From: Welwitschia mirabilis
Taxonomy: Eukaryota; Gnetophyta; Gnetopsida; Welwitschiales
Direction of reading: 5' to 3'
Length of the DNA stretch: 64,000 nt
Assembly (NCBI GenBank): GCA_051453625.1
Contig: JBOZIK010000001.1
Coordinates: 155,121,731 to 155,185,730 of the forward strand
The position numbers and the translations under genes are program-made. Under the pieces are notes generated by a model, which was given only the letters and a program-made list of their open reading frames with translations, made no database searches and was not told the origin of the DNA. Each line of letters starts with the position of its first letter. Within the stretch, counting starts at the first letter, position 1. This document shows positions 36,201 through 49,453 of the stretch, in pieces.

Positions 36201-36664
36201 TATAGATCATACTCTTGCATATTCTTGAAGTCCTTGTTTAATCATTAAATCTTAAGAATCTTGAGTTCTATATATCTTATTAAAATAAATGGATTTCTTT
36301 ACATAAAATTTCATGATCTCACTATTATTTTCTTTTATAAAACTACCTAAATAAATCAAGTAATTATTTAATATCTTCAAGTCTTACACAATTAGTTAGG
36401 ATAAATTTTGAAGTACTTAGTGATTATTTAATTGAATTTTATCTTTTATAAATTATATCATAGCTCAAATTTGTAGCTTTTTAAGGGTATCTACATTTTG
36501 ATATCAGAGCATCATACAAAAGATTTTTGGTTATTAGATCAAGTATCATATTCTAATATCAAAGCATTATGTGAAGTTTTTCCTTTTTTTTTTTTAATTT
36601 TTAATCTTACATTTTGATGTCAAAGCAAGATTAAAATTTTTACTTCTAAAAACTAGGTCTTACC
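33277..36664 (+). mobile_element. Insert H: chromovirus-type LTR followed by primer site
   Basis: Defined by comparison. Copy B runs uninterrupted from 'gactagtatcc' to 'tttctataataatcatattg' (48170-48215), while in copy A these words are 3.39 kb apart. Flanks are TATCC (33272-33276) and TATTCC (36665-36670), a possible 5-bp target duplication. The left end TATCATATTCC could be a decayed TGTCATATTCC, similar to the outer terminus of E's LTR (TGTCATATG). At 36491-36510 'ctaca' plus TTTTGATATCAGAGC looks like an LTR end and primer site. A TATAAAGG at about 35574 suits an LTR promoter. That makes an LTR of about 3.2 kb, close in size to E's, with only about 150 bp of leader. Overlapping small frames at 35189-35687 have no recognisable product. 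Confidence 0.55.
36499..36626 (+). repeat. Three successive primer-site-like words in insert H
   Basis: TGATATCAGAGC (36499-36510, 11 of 12 to TGGTATCAGAGC), TAATATCAAAGC (36554-36565, 9 of 12) and TGATGTCAAAGC (36615-36626, 9 of 12). Differences are nearly all transitions. Only the first follows an LTR-like end; the others lie in the leader. Confidence 0.55.
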
Positions 36665-36669
36665 TATTC

Positions 36670-37800
36670 CTTTTATAATTTCTTCAATTTCTATAATAAT
36701 CATATTGTTGTTGCCTTTTTTATTGAATAAACCTCTACATAGGATTTTCATCTTTTGTTCTCCAACTTCCTTGCTTGGTATGGTTAAGATTTCTTCCTTG
36801 CATGAGGTGCATTATTTGGGTTAGAGTCAATTCAGTTAATGTCTAAACCATTCTACAAAAGTTTGCATCTAAGAACGGTCTTTTGCTTAATGGTTATCCT
36901 CATTACAATATTTACAAATCTCTTGTTCCTCCTCCTTCTTTAATATATTTACTTGCTCTATTAAAGCCTCTATTTTCATATTAGTTTCTTCAATTAATCT
37001 TTTATATTTCATGTCTTCCTTGAAATTAGACTGAAACTTGCATTATTCTTTTCTTTCTTTTTTCATCATTTTGATTTCATCGCTAACTCATTATATATAA
37101 TTTGTCAATACCTTCTTTTATTTTCTAAGTATTTTCATTCTTGATACTCCTTCCATGTAATATATCTAATATTTTTAGAGCATCTTTCCTCAATCCTCTT
37201 AATAGAGCCCTCATCCTTTCTATGAGATTTATTCCATGGTTTGGACATTTTATTATTAAAATCTAGTATCTATTCATGAATTCATCAAATCTTTTACTCT
37301 CTCTTTGTCTGATGTTTAAGATCTAATTTCTCAAGTTTTTAATTATCCTCACAGGTTGATATTTACCTAGGAAAGTTGTTCTCAAATCATCCCAATTTTT
37401 AAAAGTATGGTTTGGAAACCTATGGAATCATAATTAAGCATCCCTCTTTATGAGAAGGGAAAATGCCTTAGAAAATCAAATTCAATTTCTAAGTAGTTGG
37501 CTTTACAAAATAAATCAAAAGGCTTAAGTGTAACATAGGTTCCTCTTCTTTCTTTTCTTTAAAAGTAGGAATGTTAGCTATATTAATATTTTTATTTTTA
37601 TTTGGAGTTATTGAGATAGAGGAGTCTATATGATTTAGAGTGGTGGAGGCATAATAATCAATGCTTAAGTGTGTAAAGTCCATTAGATCTTCTTCACCCT
37701 AATATAGCCCTTTAGTAGAGGTTAAAATTTTCTTCATAGTTTGAGCATGGATTAATAAATCTAGTTTCCTTTATAACTTCTTTTAATTCATCCTTAAAGT
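36670..37800 (-). pseudogene. Array G copy A gag
   Basis: On the - strand the stretch CPNHGINLIERMRALLRGLR (about 37180-37245) matches the CPHHGFP...I...GL block of plant Ty3/gypsy gag. A knuckle ICKYCNEDNH follows at about 36885-36920 with its last Cys lost. An open stretch at 37489-37683 lies towards the N-terminus. Collinear with 48190-49380. Broken by several stops and separated from its PR/RT by insert H. Confidence 0.75.
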
Positions 37801-38000
37801 TTTTATGTCTTCTATTAGATCATAGTATTCTATTATTGCTTGAACTAAAGTGTTAGTTTCTTCATCCAACTTATATTTTCAGGGTTTTGTGCATACATTC
37901 CTTTTCACCCCTCCATCTTTATTGCCTATCTTTTATTAACAAAGTTTTCAACATGCTGAGCTTAAAAAGGTATTAGAATTCCTTCCTTCTAATACCAAAA

Positions 38001-41000
38001 TGATAAGCCTATTTTTGCACAAATACAAAGTAAAGAGAGAGAAAATACTAAAATTATTTTAAGCAAAAACAAAAATTATTGAGCTATAACTACCACATAC
38101 ATAGAGTTAATCATAAATAAAACAAAATATTATGGTCTCTTCTAAGCTTTCTAAGCCCCACATTTATATTTATCAAAACACTCCATTTGTCAAGAATAGC
38201 TTTTATTGGCAAAATTGTATGCTAATTTATTCAAAGGTCTATATACATATATACAAATAGAGGGGTAAAAAGCATCAACATAAAGATTACTGAATGAATC
38301 ATGCATTTCTGTTTCTCAATAAGCAAAACTCTTAATACTAACTTGTAGTTAAATTAATATTAAAAGCAATGATAAATATTTGTGAATTTTTTTCAAACTT
38401 CATAAAATTAGTAACTGCACTACATTATGCTATATTTAATAAAATAGTCACTGCCCCTTTTGGGGTATGTACAAGTAGGATCCAGCTTTGTAGAAATGAC
38501 CTCTTAAACTTTTTTGCTATTCCAAAAATTTTTCAAGAATTGACATTTTTAAACTCCAAAAAGATCCCCTTTTTCTCTTCTCTCTTTTTTTGTAATGGAA
38601 GTCTATTTGAGTAATGGACTTCACTTCTTAATCTTCACAACAATTATTGTAGTTAACTACTTCTTTGCTATCACATGGCATTTTCTCCTTCCTTTTCATT
38701 ATTACTTTTACACATATTATTTATGATAATAAATTAAAACAATGTGCATACTTTCAATAAATGCAACTACATTTTGTTAAAATATCTTATAACTAATGAC
38801 TTATTAGTTTCTCCATGCTTATTAAGTTGTTAGACCTCAAACATCTAATAATTTAATAAATGCAAAAGAAGAATTAAAAACTAAAATAAAATTTTTAAGA
38901 TTTTGCCTTTTTGAGCTATTTCTTTGGCACAGATAGTTTTTCAACTAATTAGAATTCTTTGCTTCTTCTAGTTCTTTTATTGCCTCCATTTCTTCTTTAA
39001 AGAGAAAAGGGTCTTCTAAATTTATAGTTTCCTATTTTGATCTGACCACATTCGCTTGTGATGTTTCCATAATTCTCTTTATTTATTTACTATTTCAATT
39101 TTTGGAAGTTCCATTTGAATTGGCTTCCTTGTTTTTGAAATAACTAAAGAACTTCCATAGATTACTAAGCAAATTTGGCCTTTAGTAAATGTGCCTTAAA
39201 GTATTTTCATACATTCCAATAATTGATTTATTTAATCTTTTATTTTCTCCAAATCCTGCTCAGTTACTAGAAACAAACTAAGATTCTTTTTCAATTCTTC
39301 ATAAGTGGTGATCAATTTATCTTTTACTTTAGAAAAAGATAGCCTTTGGATTATTAATTCCACTAGGAGATTTTTTATTCCTTTGATATTTTTTTTAATT
39401 ATTTGAATACTTCTCTCCCACATTACTTCTATTTTTTGCACTATCTTATTAATCACATGTTCATAGGAATTGAAGTGATCATACAATTTCTATGGATAGA
39501 AGTTCACATTTCTAGGTACTCAAATTTCATTACAACTAAACCCTACTTGCTTTCTTAATTAAATTTATAATAAATTATTTTTATAAAAAGTCTAGTATTT
39601 TCTTTTTGTAATCTCATAACTAGATCATCATGGCTACAGGGAATCAAATTTTTTTATTAACTTAAAAAGTTTATTACTAATTACTGTTGTATTAAAAACA
39701 ATTTCTATTGATCCACGTTTTTGTTGGATTGTCTAAACTATTTTTACAATTTCTTCTTTAATTTTTCTCATGAATGTATGTAAATTCTTAGGAGAATGTT
39801 CCTGAGGTAGTTAGAAATCTAATTCCTTCCTTAAACTAGATATCTCCCTTTCTTGAATCTCTATCATTTTCTACCGATTATGATTTTGATTGACTCTCTC
39901 TTGCCATCTTATTTAAAATTTGTTATTTTCTTTTTGAATTTTCATGTATTTTTCATGCATACTCTACACATCAATATATATTTTTTATTTGAGTATCCCA
40001 CATTAAGTGGTAATGGAGCATCGTTATGCATGAAAGTTATGAAATCTTATTATTTTTAAATGTATTCTACATCAAAGTATTTTGGCACAACTAATCTTTT
40101 TAGCATTTCTACCAAAATATCATCCTTATTAGAGGGAGTCAATTTAAGTCTCCCCCCTTCTCTTTGTAACTCATTTTCTAATTCTATAATTTAGTTTTAA
40201 GCATTTAGGAAAGAAATATGGAAAGAAGAATAACTTTATGCATGATTGAATAATTTTCTTTCCAATTACACTTTTTTCTCCTTAAACCTCTAAACTTCAG
40301 TCTCCTAGAAAGAATCTTTTTATTGTTAGAATTTGCTTTCTATTTCTAAAAAATTCACTTTTCCTTTAAGGGTTAAGTTGTCTTCTTGTAGTGATGGATC
40401 TCGAGTAATTCTAAGGTTAAAGAATTGATTGCAAAACATAAACAATATATCTTATCATCCTCCACTGCTTTAGAAAAATTGCTTTAAGGATTGAGGAAAA
40501 GAATATATTGTAATGTAAAAGAATCTAATGGTTTTCTAGATTTTTTTCTAATAACCTTGCTATGGAGGAAGAGTCTATTATTTAGAGACAAGACCCTCTT
40601 GTTCTTGAGGTTTATGTGAAATTAATATTTTTACCTTAACGAAAGTTAGAACAGATAACTCTATCCTATTTTTTCTTCTAAAAATGAATTAGAGAAGAAT
40701 CCTTTCAATTAATGAAGGAAATCCCAATTCAATCTTCATTTATTTTGTAACATTTCTAATCCTAGAATTTTCTTTACAATAATATTAAAAAATAGTTTCA
40801 AAATATCGATGTTTTTACTGAAAGGATTCTGAATTGCATTTGTTAAATATACTTTTAGTATACTTATTCCTTTTTGTTTGTTAATGATAAGAGCTAAATT
40901 CAAAGATATAATTCTGGTGACTATGAAGACCTCTGGATCCTTACTTTTATCTATGTCCATCCATCCATTCTTGTTCATAATGCTTCCAAAATGTTTCATA

Positions 41001-44000
41001 CCTAGATGGGTGTTATCTTTCCTATTTACCTCTAATATACTTCTATCTCCAATTGGTAAATTCAAAATACTTCTAATGTCTACCAAAGTTACTTGAATAT
41101 TTACATTATGGACTCATGAGGATAAGGTAAAATAATTATCAACAATAACAAGATTTTTATAGACTTCATAAACTTCTTCATTAATATAACTCTTAGAAAA
41201 TGTTAAGCAGTTCCGTCGTTGTAACTCTATAATTCTATCATCAATGACTTCTTACCAGACTGATAAAATCATAGATACATGAACACAAAGATCTAAAGTT
41301 TAATCCTTAATAGTGGTAGGAAATATAAACAAAATAGATTTTATAAGCCCAAGTGCCACTGGGCATTTGTGTAACACAAAATTATCTACCAGCTATCTCT
41401 TCCAAAAAAAAAACTCTAAACTCTAAAATTCTATCTTTTAATCTAGTAAAAATTGAATCTTCAAATAATTTTGAGAAATTTATAGTTAAATAATTTTAAC
41501 TTTTATAAAAAACAATGAATAATATAGGGTTAGCTTTGAAGTTTAACTCCAAAGAGATCCCAAGCTTTTCCTCATACTTAACATTCATGCAACTTATAAT
41601 AAAGAGAAAAGAAATACAACATGTACTTAGAAAATAAACAACTTACATGGTAACAACAAATGAAGATAAGTTTAAAACATAGTGAAAACTCTTTAATTCT
41701 AGAAATGCACAGTGAGTGAAATATAAAATTACCTTCCAAGCCATTCTTTTATAGCTTTTTGTTTCCTAGGATTCAAGTGTCTTCTTAACATTGGTTAATA
41801 ACCTCTTGAAAAGGTCTTCAAACAAAATTAAAGGACTCTTTAAATGTAAAAGTGTATAAAAATGTCTTTACCTTTGTTAATTTGGATAGATCTAGGAGGA
41901 AATATTCAAATAATAATTAGGTATTCAAAGAGGATCTTTGAGCTCCCTTGAAAGAGGTCTTTGAACTAGTTAAAAGGGATTTTAAAAAACTTTAAGGCAT
42001 AAGTAGGATGCGATGTGTAGTAAGGATGTAAGAATTTTCATTTTTCCATGTTTACATTAGATGGAGCTCAAAAGGAATCTTTGAGCAATGATCAGTTACT
42101 TGAAGAGGGTCGTTGAGTTCTTCACTAAAGCTCCATGGAAGGAAGAATATAAAATAGATAACTCCCCTATAAAAAGAAGAAGTTGAAGAGGGTCAGTGCT
42201 CTATAAATGGGTCTTTAATGGATGGTGTATGCACTTTTCTAATTTAGTACTAATGAATTGGATATAGTATGATAGATTAATATGTGGTAGCTACTTATTC
42301 TATCACTATGCCCTTTTGAAGACGTCTTTCAAGGAGAAATCATTTCTCATCAAAGGGGTCTTCGATAAGAAGATTATTAATAAAAGAAATTCTCAAATGG
42401 ATAATATTCTTACTTCATTAAGTGTTAGCATGTGGTAGGTGCTTATTCTTCCACATTGCCATTTCAAAGAGGTCTTCGAATGGGAAACCATTTCTCATTA
42501 AAGCATCTTTGATGAGAAGGGTATTAATCAAAGAGGGTCCTTAAATGAATAATATTCTTTCTCCATTAAGTATTAGTGCATGGTAAGTGCTTATTCTATC
42601 ATATTAGCATTTCAAATAGGTCTTCAAAATGGTAATATTTTCTCATGAAATGGATCTTTAATGATAAAATACTTTAGAAAAGATACATGAACTTAATATT
42701 TTGATTCAAGCACAAGTAAAATTAAAAACTAGGTGAGAGGAACTAAGGTTTAATCTAGATCTTCTAAATTAAACTTTATTTTCCTCTAACTAATTTTTTT
42801 ATTTCTAAATTTACTTTACATGCTAGATCTTTAAGTTATCAAGTCATTCACTGTATTCTAGTTCATTAAAGGCACTCTACAACAACTATTTATAAATTTT
42901 ATCCCATAAATTCATCTTAAAACCCTAAGTCTAACATCTTCCTATGGCTTCCAACTCTAGAGATTTTTCAATTCCTTCTTTAAATCCTCCTTGAATGAAG
43001 AAAGTTAAAAGATACTTATTTAGCCTAAAAAACTCTCAAATGGAGATGAATATTACCATCATTGGAGATGTATCATCTCAAGTGATAGTTAAATCCATGT
43101 ATTCTTCCAAGTTCCCTTTTTACAAAACTATTGTCCAAGTTCCCTTTTTAAAAAACTATTGTAGCTGTTTTTTCAGCTCTAGATGACATCATTTGTGAGA
43201 ATGGTCTAAATAGGTTTAGTTATGAAGAGATCCTATCTTTCTTTGATTTCATAGCTCATTACTTAGCAATTAAGTATCTTACAATTTGATCTTTTAGGCT
43301 GAGGACTATTTTATTTGATGAGATTAATAGGTATAATGCATCTTTAGGATGTTTTAATAGTTAAATTCAAGAATTAAAATAAAGGGTTTGATAAACTAAG
43401 GGTATTATTCTTGCCTTAAGTCTTATAGATCTCTATTTTGATAACGATTATTTGAGAAGATTGGTTTCCTATTATGACTTGGTTTATCAAAGATTTTGGA
43501 ATTTCTATTCATTTAAGATAAGGATTTTAACAGATACTTTAAGTTAATTTCACCTACTACTATCAATCAATTCTTTTCATTAAAGGAAGCTAGAAAGGAA
43601 GAATAAATTAAAGGGTTACTTTAAAGTTTTAATCCTACTTATTTTTGTTAGAATAAAGTTTGTTACTATCTAAAAAAGTGTTGTAATGATAGTCTCTCAC
43701 TCTAGTACTTATTTTTGTCTTAATGAATAAGACTTCTTGCTTATTGGGTTTCTCTTCATTATAAAATTTGTTGCTTAAATATAGAAGGGAGATGCTTCAT
43801 TGAGTATCTTTAATTATTAAAAGAATTTTATTGATGTAGTTATTCCTTTAATCCATGATATAAATTTGACTTAAAAAGAATATTAGTGATTAGTTATGCC
43901 TTAGATGATACCTATAGATTAATTATCCCTTTATAATTTTAAGTTAACGTATTGATTAGTGTTGAAAAACACTTGTAATGTGGAGGGTGTAACCACTGCC

Positions 44001-44137
44001 AAAAGGATATTGACCCACAACATTCTTCATTCAAATCATGGCTAATTCATCCTTTGGTGGAGTTCTCACAACTACCTTATTACACTACCAAAGACTCCTG
44101 TCAGGAGTATTGTCCCTAGTGCACTTATAGTAGAACA
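38001..44137 (-). repeat. Array G central LTR, shared by units A and B (6.1 kb)
   Basis: Runs from TGATAAGCC (38001) to 'tagaaca' (44137), i.e. TG...CA when read on -. The right edge is set by the purine-rich run in - sense directly beyond it (44138-44157). It serves as 5' LTR of unit A and 3' LTR of unit B. It carries 2.6 copies of the 147-bp unit (42279-42640), a 28-bp tandem duplication (43107-43162, one mismatch) and a SINE. A - strand open frame at 40736-41086 overlaps the same LTR region as frames in the other copies and has no known product. Confidence 0.75.
41240..41418 (+). mobile_element. SINE with 17-bp target-site duplications
   Basis: This segment is absent from the matching positions of the other G LTRs (near 23140 and 26515). 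It is flanked by AACTCTATAATTCTATC (41223-41239) and AACTCTAAAATTCTATC (41419-41435), 16 of 17 identical. It ends with an A-run (from 41404) and has a 3' region 'gtgtaacacaaaattatctacc' common in plant tRNA-derived SINEs. A decayed box B-like 'aagtttaatcc' lies at about 41298. Length (about 180 bp) suits the class. Confidence 0.75.
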
Positions 44138-44157
44138 TTGTTTTTTTCCCCTTTTTA
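44138..44157 (-). other. Array G unit B polypurine tract
   Basis: In - sense this reads as a run AAAAAGGGG followed by A-rich bases, ending at the LTR start TGTTCTACTA. The equivalent in unit A (29267-29280) has decayed to T-rich sequence. Confidence 0.6.
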
Positions 44158-44439
44158 GTATAGATATGATTAGAATAACTACACCTCCTTTTTTTTTCAT
44201 ATATTTAGAATACTCCTTCTACATCTCCTCCTCTTTGAAGTCATTACTCACTTTATAATAAAAAGTAATACATGTGTGAAGTTCATAACACAAAAATATG
44301 TCCATTTTCAAAGGATAAGCCTTAACTAAATTGTTATACTAATACTTTTAGGGGATAAATCCTTTTTGTCCTATAATATTGTTCTAATGTTTCTAACAGA
44401 TAAATATCCTTGGTATAAGTATTAATTCTATGTCCATTA

Positions 44440-45560
44440 ACTTCATAAGTCTCTTGTAATTCATCATTAAATATTTTCACTACTTCATTAGGTAATATTT
44501 TTTGATAGTATAAAGACTAGTCCATTTTTTAACATACTTTTACTTTATTGCTATATACTTAATTTAAATTCTAATACCTTATCTCCTATTTGAAAGTTAG
44601 TTTTTCAAATTTTATTATCATGCCATACCTCAAATTTTTATTGCATTAACTCTTTCCTCATTATAGCTTTTCTTCTATGTTTCTCTAGTTTATTCATATT
44701 TTGAATCCATTTTTTTATGCCTAAGGAATGTTTTAATCTAATTATTTAGCTAATTTGTGAGATTTAATCATCAATTTAGTAGGTAAGATTACCCTTTTTC
44801 CATAGAATAATTCATATAAAGAAAACCCTATGCTACTTTTCCATGTTATCCTCTAGGCCCATAATGCTTCTTCTAGTTTTAAAGCCTAGTCTATTCTTTT
44901 AGTATTAATAATTTTATTTATGATCTTATTCAATTCCATGTTGATTACTTTTACTTAACCATTCGATTAAGGATGATAAGAAAAAGAAATATTATTATAA
45001 ATTTCTAATTTGGATAAAAATTTTACAAAGGTATAACTAAAAAAATGAGTTATTCTATTAGATTTAAGGCTTCTAGGCATACCAAAACTATACAATATAT
45101 TATTTTATAAAAATTTGATGACAAAAATAATAGAACAACTAAGGATAGATTTTGATTTAGCCCATTTACTTAAGTAGTTCACACATACCAATGTATATTA
45201 CTTTTCATAAGACTTAGGGTTAATAGAACTAGTAAAATCAATTCCCCAAGCATTAAAAGGTGCAAGTGCCTAAATCCATTATTAAGGCATTTCCATAGTC
45301 TTAGTCCAAGATCCTTTTATACTTATCACAACCTTTCACATGATTGAATGAATTCTTGACAAGAGTAGGATAATAATAACCTACACATAATATTTTTATG
45401 GCAATATTTTTCCTCCATAATGGCCACTACCTTCTTCTGAGTAAAATGTTTTCAGAATTTCACCTTGACTCCTCTCTTCTACACATCATTAAATAATGTT
45501 ATCCTTAAACATATTGAAAAAGGTTTTATTTTACCATAAGTAATTCTTAACTTCTCTCAA
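44440..45560 (-). pseudogene. Array G copy B integrase
   Basis: Collinear with the copy A integrase (29560-30640), with the same words on the + strand, for example 'gaggataataagaa'-type and 'cccataatg.ttcttctagttttaaa' blocks. It is more decayed, so only scattered core blocks can be read. No chromodomain-like end. Confidence 0.65.
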
Positions 45561-45599
45561 AAATCTCATTTTCTTGTAATAGGTTGGATGAGAAGGAAG

Positions 45600-46170
45600 T
45601 TCTTTACTTACCAATAAGTTAGTTATGCTTGTAAACCATGGGGCTTATTGAATTTCATTAAGGTAGTAATTAAGAAAATTATTTCTAATGTTACTTTGTT
45701 TTATATCATCTAGAAATTATAACCTAGATAAATAATTAGCGATCACATTTTCTACTTAATTTTTATCTATTATTTTCAAATAAAATTCCCGCATGAGGAG
45801 AATCCATCTGATTATCCTAGAATTAGCTTCTTTTTTATTCATGAGATATGCAACATGATCAATGTAAGCCCTAACTTCATAGTTTAGAATGTAATGCCTA
45901 AATTTTTCTAATTCTATTGTAATAATAAGCATTTCCTTTTTTGTTATTGTATAATTTTTTTGGTCTAAATTAAGATTTTTACGAATACAGGTAATGGCAT
46001 AGGCTTTGTTATTCTGATTCTTTTATTCAAGGACCACTCCTAGAATAAATTTCGAGGCATTAGTCATAATATGAAAAGTTTTATTCCAATTAGATTTATG
46101 AAAAATAGGGGCTTTAGTGAGTTTATCTTTTATAATTTAAAAGGCCTCTTGGCCCTTCTAAGTCCACTCA
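45600..46170 (-). pseudogene. Array G copy B RNase H region
   Basis: Assigned by position and collinearity with copy A between integrase and RT. Individual catalytic residues are not readable. Confidence 0.5.
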
Positions 46171-46970
46171 TGGGTATATCGTTTTATAAAAGGTTATCTA
46201 ATGGTTTATCAATCTTTTCAAAGTTAGCACTAAGCCCTCCATAATACTCAACATATCCTAAGAAATATCAAGACTCCTTAAATTTTGTAGTTATTGGTAT
46301 TTCTTAAATAACTTTATCTTTTTCATATCTATCTGTATTCTTCTTATAAAGATTCTATGTCCTAAGATAATTTTCTGTATAACCATAAGATGGCTCTTGG
46401 ACCAGTTTAATTTCAAGTTCTTCTCTTCACACTTGAATATAGCTTCCAATCTTTTAAGAGATTCCTAAAAATTATTTCCTAAAGTTGAGAAGTCATCCAT
46501 ACATAGTTCCATTAGTACATGTTGGAATAAACTATTAACTAGTTTTTGGAATGTAGCTAGGGGTATCATGTAGATCAAAATCTAGCACTTTAAAAGAATA
46601 GGTTCTCCACTTATAGATAAAGGCAGATTTTGCTTAATATTAAACTACAATAGAAACTTGATTATACGTACTATGCTCATCCAAGAAGTTATAACATCAA
46701 TAGCCTAAAATTCTTTCTAAGATTGGTTAATAAAGGATAGAGTAAAATGATCTTTATAATTGATGGCATTTAATAACCTAAAGTTTATACATGTCCTTCA
46801 TTTGTTTCCCTTTTTAGGTATCACTTGTGCAAGGCTTATCCATTCAGAGTCAGATATAGGATAAATAATCTACTTTCAATAACCTTGGTATCTCTTATTT
46901 GATGACTTCTTGTATTTGAGGATTGCATCTTCTCTCTAGTTACTTAACAGGTCTAATTATATTATCTAAA
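46170..46970 (-). pseudogene. Array G copy B reverse transcriptase
   Basis: In - sense blocks VIPKKG (about 46815), NFLDEHSTYNQ (about 46680) and MDDF at the catalytic site (46490-46502, preceded by Cys where Phe/Tyr is usual) appear in RT order, followed by a YFLGYVEYYGG-like connection block near 46240. This copy keeps both catalytic Asp residues that copy A has partly lost, but stops and frameshifts destroy the frame. Confidence 0.78.
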
Positions 46971-48180
46971 TATATTCTATGCTAACATATAGTGATTTCT
47001 ATTTCTATTATATCTACATAAGTCCGTAAAAGTCTTAGATCTTCTGCTAAGGACTCTTTTTAGTTTCCTCTTTTGAGAATAAGTCAAGTTGTTATTTATG
47101 ATCAGTGGTCTATTTTTTTTATCTCTATGTATTCTAATCCTTATTATGGAGGTGATTTTTCAATCTTCTCTTTATCATTTGTGGATTCTATGATTAAGAA
47201 GTATGTTTCATCACCATTATCTTATTCTTTTAGCACTTGTTGAGCCATTTGTATCATAATTAAATTTGCATCTTATTTTATTAATTATTATTGATGGAAT
47301 GTTTAATTTTAGCTTTAGCTGATATTTTTATTTCTTGAATAAGATCTTTAAGGATAATTTGTATAATCCCTTTTCTTGAGTAAATGGTTACATTAGCTAT
47401 TACCATTCATGTTCTTATAAAGATGATAAGATGGGTATTGCTCTTGGTTTTCATTACTACCAACTCCTGTAGATATTAAAATACTTAGAGCTTAACAAAA
47501 GTGTTTTCCATGATATTCTCAAGTCTTACTACTAATCCATCTACTAAATATACTTGCCCTTGATAAGTTCCTAATTCAAGACCTTCTAATTATTCATAGG
47601 TTTCATGAGAAATTACATTGTTACTAGCTCCCAACTCTACCAATGCTTCCATCATGTAAGCTCCTTCTATTACAATGTCAACCACCAGTATACCTGGATT
47701 ACTGTTTTTTTTAATTTGATTTTCTTATAAAGCTTGAGTACATGACCAAGATACTTGGTCCCTTTTATTCTTATTTAATTCTAATCCCTTTCTTTCTTCT
47801 TCCTTACTTTGTTTCTTTATCTTCTTACTTTTGCAAAGATCCTTCATTTGTTTCTAATAAATAGGAATATCTATCAACATTCTTATTAAGGATAACAAAA
47901 TGGTGGTGTCTTTAAGTACTTTAGTAAAATAATCTACATCTTTTTCTTCTTTTCTTCTAGAACACTTTATCATCTTAATTGTCATTAGGAAAGGTAATGT
48001 ACTTCCTTTGTTTCCTATTTTTACATGAATCACTCATTAACTACTCTTGAGGGATTAGTTTCTTTGGCTTGGTTCTCATAACTTTGTAACTAGACTCTCT
48101 AGGATTTGGTTGAGGTTGGGTTGGTATGGTAAGTTCTTCAGGTTTCTTTCCTTTATCATAATTGGGATGACTAGTATCCC
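46970..48180 (-). pseudogene. Array G copy B protease and spacer
   Basis: Collinear with 32001-33276. No active-site triad can be read with confidence. Copy B shows the uninterrupted target of insert H at 48170-48190. Confidence 0.5.
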
Positions 48181-48189
48181 CTTTATGAT

Positions 48190-49380
48190 TTCTCCAATTT
48201 CTATAATAATCATATTGTTGTTGTCTTTTTGAATGGATATAGTTTTCTTCTTTTATTATTCCAATTCCTTACTTGGTATAGGTAAGTTTTATTCCTTGCA
48301 TGAGGTGAATTGTTTAGGTTACAGTCAATTTGATTAATTTTTAATCATTTAAAAAATTTTACATCCAATAATAATCTATTGCTTGATGGTTATGCTCATT
48401 ACAATATTTACAAATCTCCTATTCCTTCTTCTGCTTCAAGCTATTTATTTCCTCTATTAAAGCTGCTATTTTTATATTGATTTCTTTAATTAATTTTTTC
48501 TTGTTTCATTTATTCCTTGGAATCATGTTGAATCTCATGTATTTTTCCTTTCTTTTTTCATCATTATAATTTTATTTTTAGAGTATTTCCATTCTAGATA
48601 CTTCCCATGTTATATATCTAATTTTTTTAGAGTGTGTCTACTTAATCCTCTCAATAGAGCCCTCATTATTTCTCTAATATTTATTCCAAAGTTTGGGAAT
48701 TTCATTATTAAATTCTAATATCTAATCCATGAATTCATTAAATATTTTACTCTCTCTTTATTTAATGTTTAAGATCTAATCTATCAAGTTTTCAATTACC
48801 CTCATAAGTTAGTACTTATCTAGGAAAGTTATCCTTAGAGAATCCTAATTTTTAAAATTATGGTTTGAAAACCTGTGAAACCATAATTGAGCATCCCCTT
48901 TAGAAAGAAGGGAAAATGCCTTAGAAAATTATTTTCAATTTCTAATTTATTGTCTTTCCAAGATGAATAAAAAATACTTAGATGTAACATGGATTCCTCT
49001 TCTTTATTTACTTCAAAGGTAGAGATGTTAGTTGTATTAATATTTTTAATTTTATTTAGAGTTTCAAAAATAGAGGGGTCTATAGGATTTGAAGTGATGA
49101 GGGCATAATAATCAATGCTTAAGGGTATAGAATCCATTAGATAGTCTTTGCCCTAATATAGCCCTCTAGTGGAGGTTGAATTTTTCTTTATAATTTAAGC
49201 ATAGATTAATAAATATAACTTTCTTTATAGCTTCTCTTAATTCCTGCTCAAGATTTCATGTCTTCTATTAGGTCATAGTATTCTATTGTTTCTTGAACTA
49301 AAGTATTAGTTTCTTTATCCAACTTATAGTTTTTATGGTTTTGGACATACCTTCATTTTTCATTCTTCATTTTCCTTGTC
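48190..49380 (-). pseudogene. Array G copy B gag
   Basis: A zinc knuckle reads CKYCNEHNHQAIDYYW on - (about 48380-48430), with Tyr for the last Cys. An open stretch of 100 codons at 48835-49137 covers the N-terminal to middle part and matches the copy A stretch at 37489-37683 (shared LSIDYYA and similar blocks). The primer-site region lies at 49430-49453 in - sense (CATTTTAGTGCTAGAATGGGG). The tRNA was not assigned. Confidence 0.75.
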
Positions 49381-49453
49381 TATCTTTTGTTAACAAAGAT
49401 TTTAACGTGGTGGTCTTAAAAAGGTATTATAATGCCCCATTCTAGCACTAAAA

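Larger units (their letters stand above)
29267..38000 (-). mobile_element. Array G internal region A (interrupted by H)
   Basis: Collinear with internal B (44138-49453) except for a 3.39-kb interruption at 33277-36664. Without it, internal A is about 5.35 kb, matching B's 5.32 kb. The segment 29267-29560 and the segment next to the LTR at 37800-38000 are non-coding. In - sense the LTR end GGCTTATCA is followed by TTTTGGTATTAGAAGG, the position of the primer site. Confidence 0.8.

Noticed and set aside
40736-41086. 116-codon - strand frame, with related frames at 22796-22987 and 26155-26355, as a conserved LTR gene
   Set aside because: Homologous LTR copies naturally share frames. Stops occur at different places and the antisense strand is equally open, so no coding constraint is shown.
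49430-49453. Assignment of a specific tRNA to the G primer site
   Set aside because: The two copies (TTTTGGTATTAGAAGG and TTTTAGTGCTAGAATGGGG) disagree, and each fits different tRNAs partially; no reliable choice is possible.
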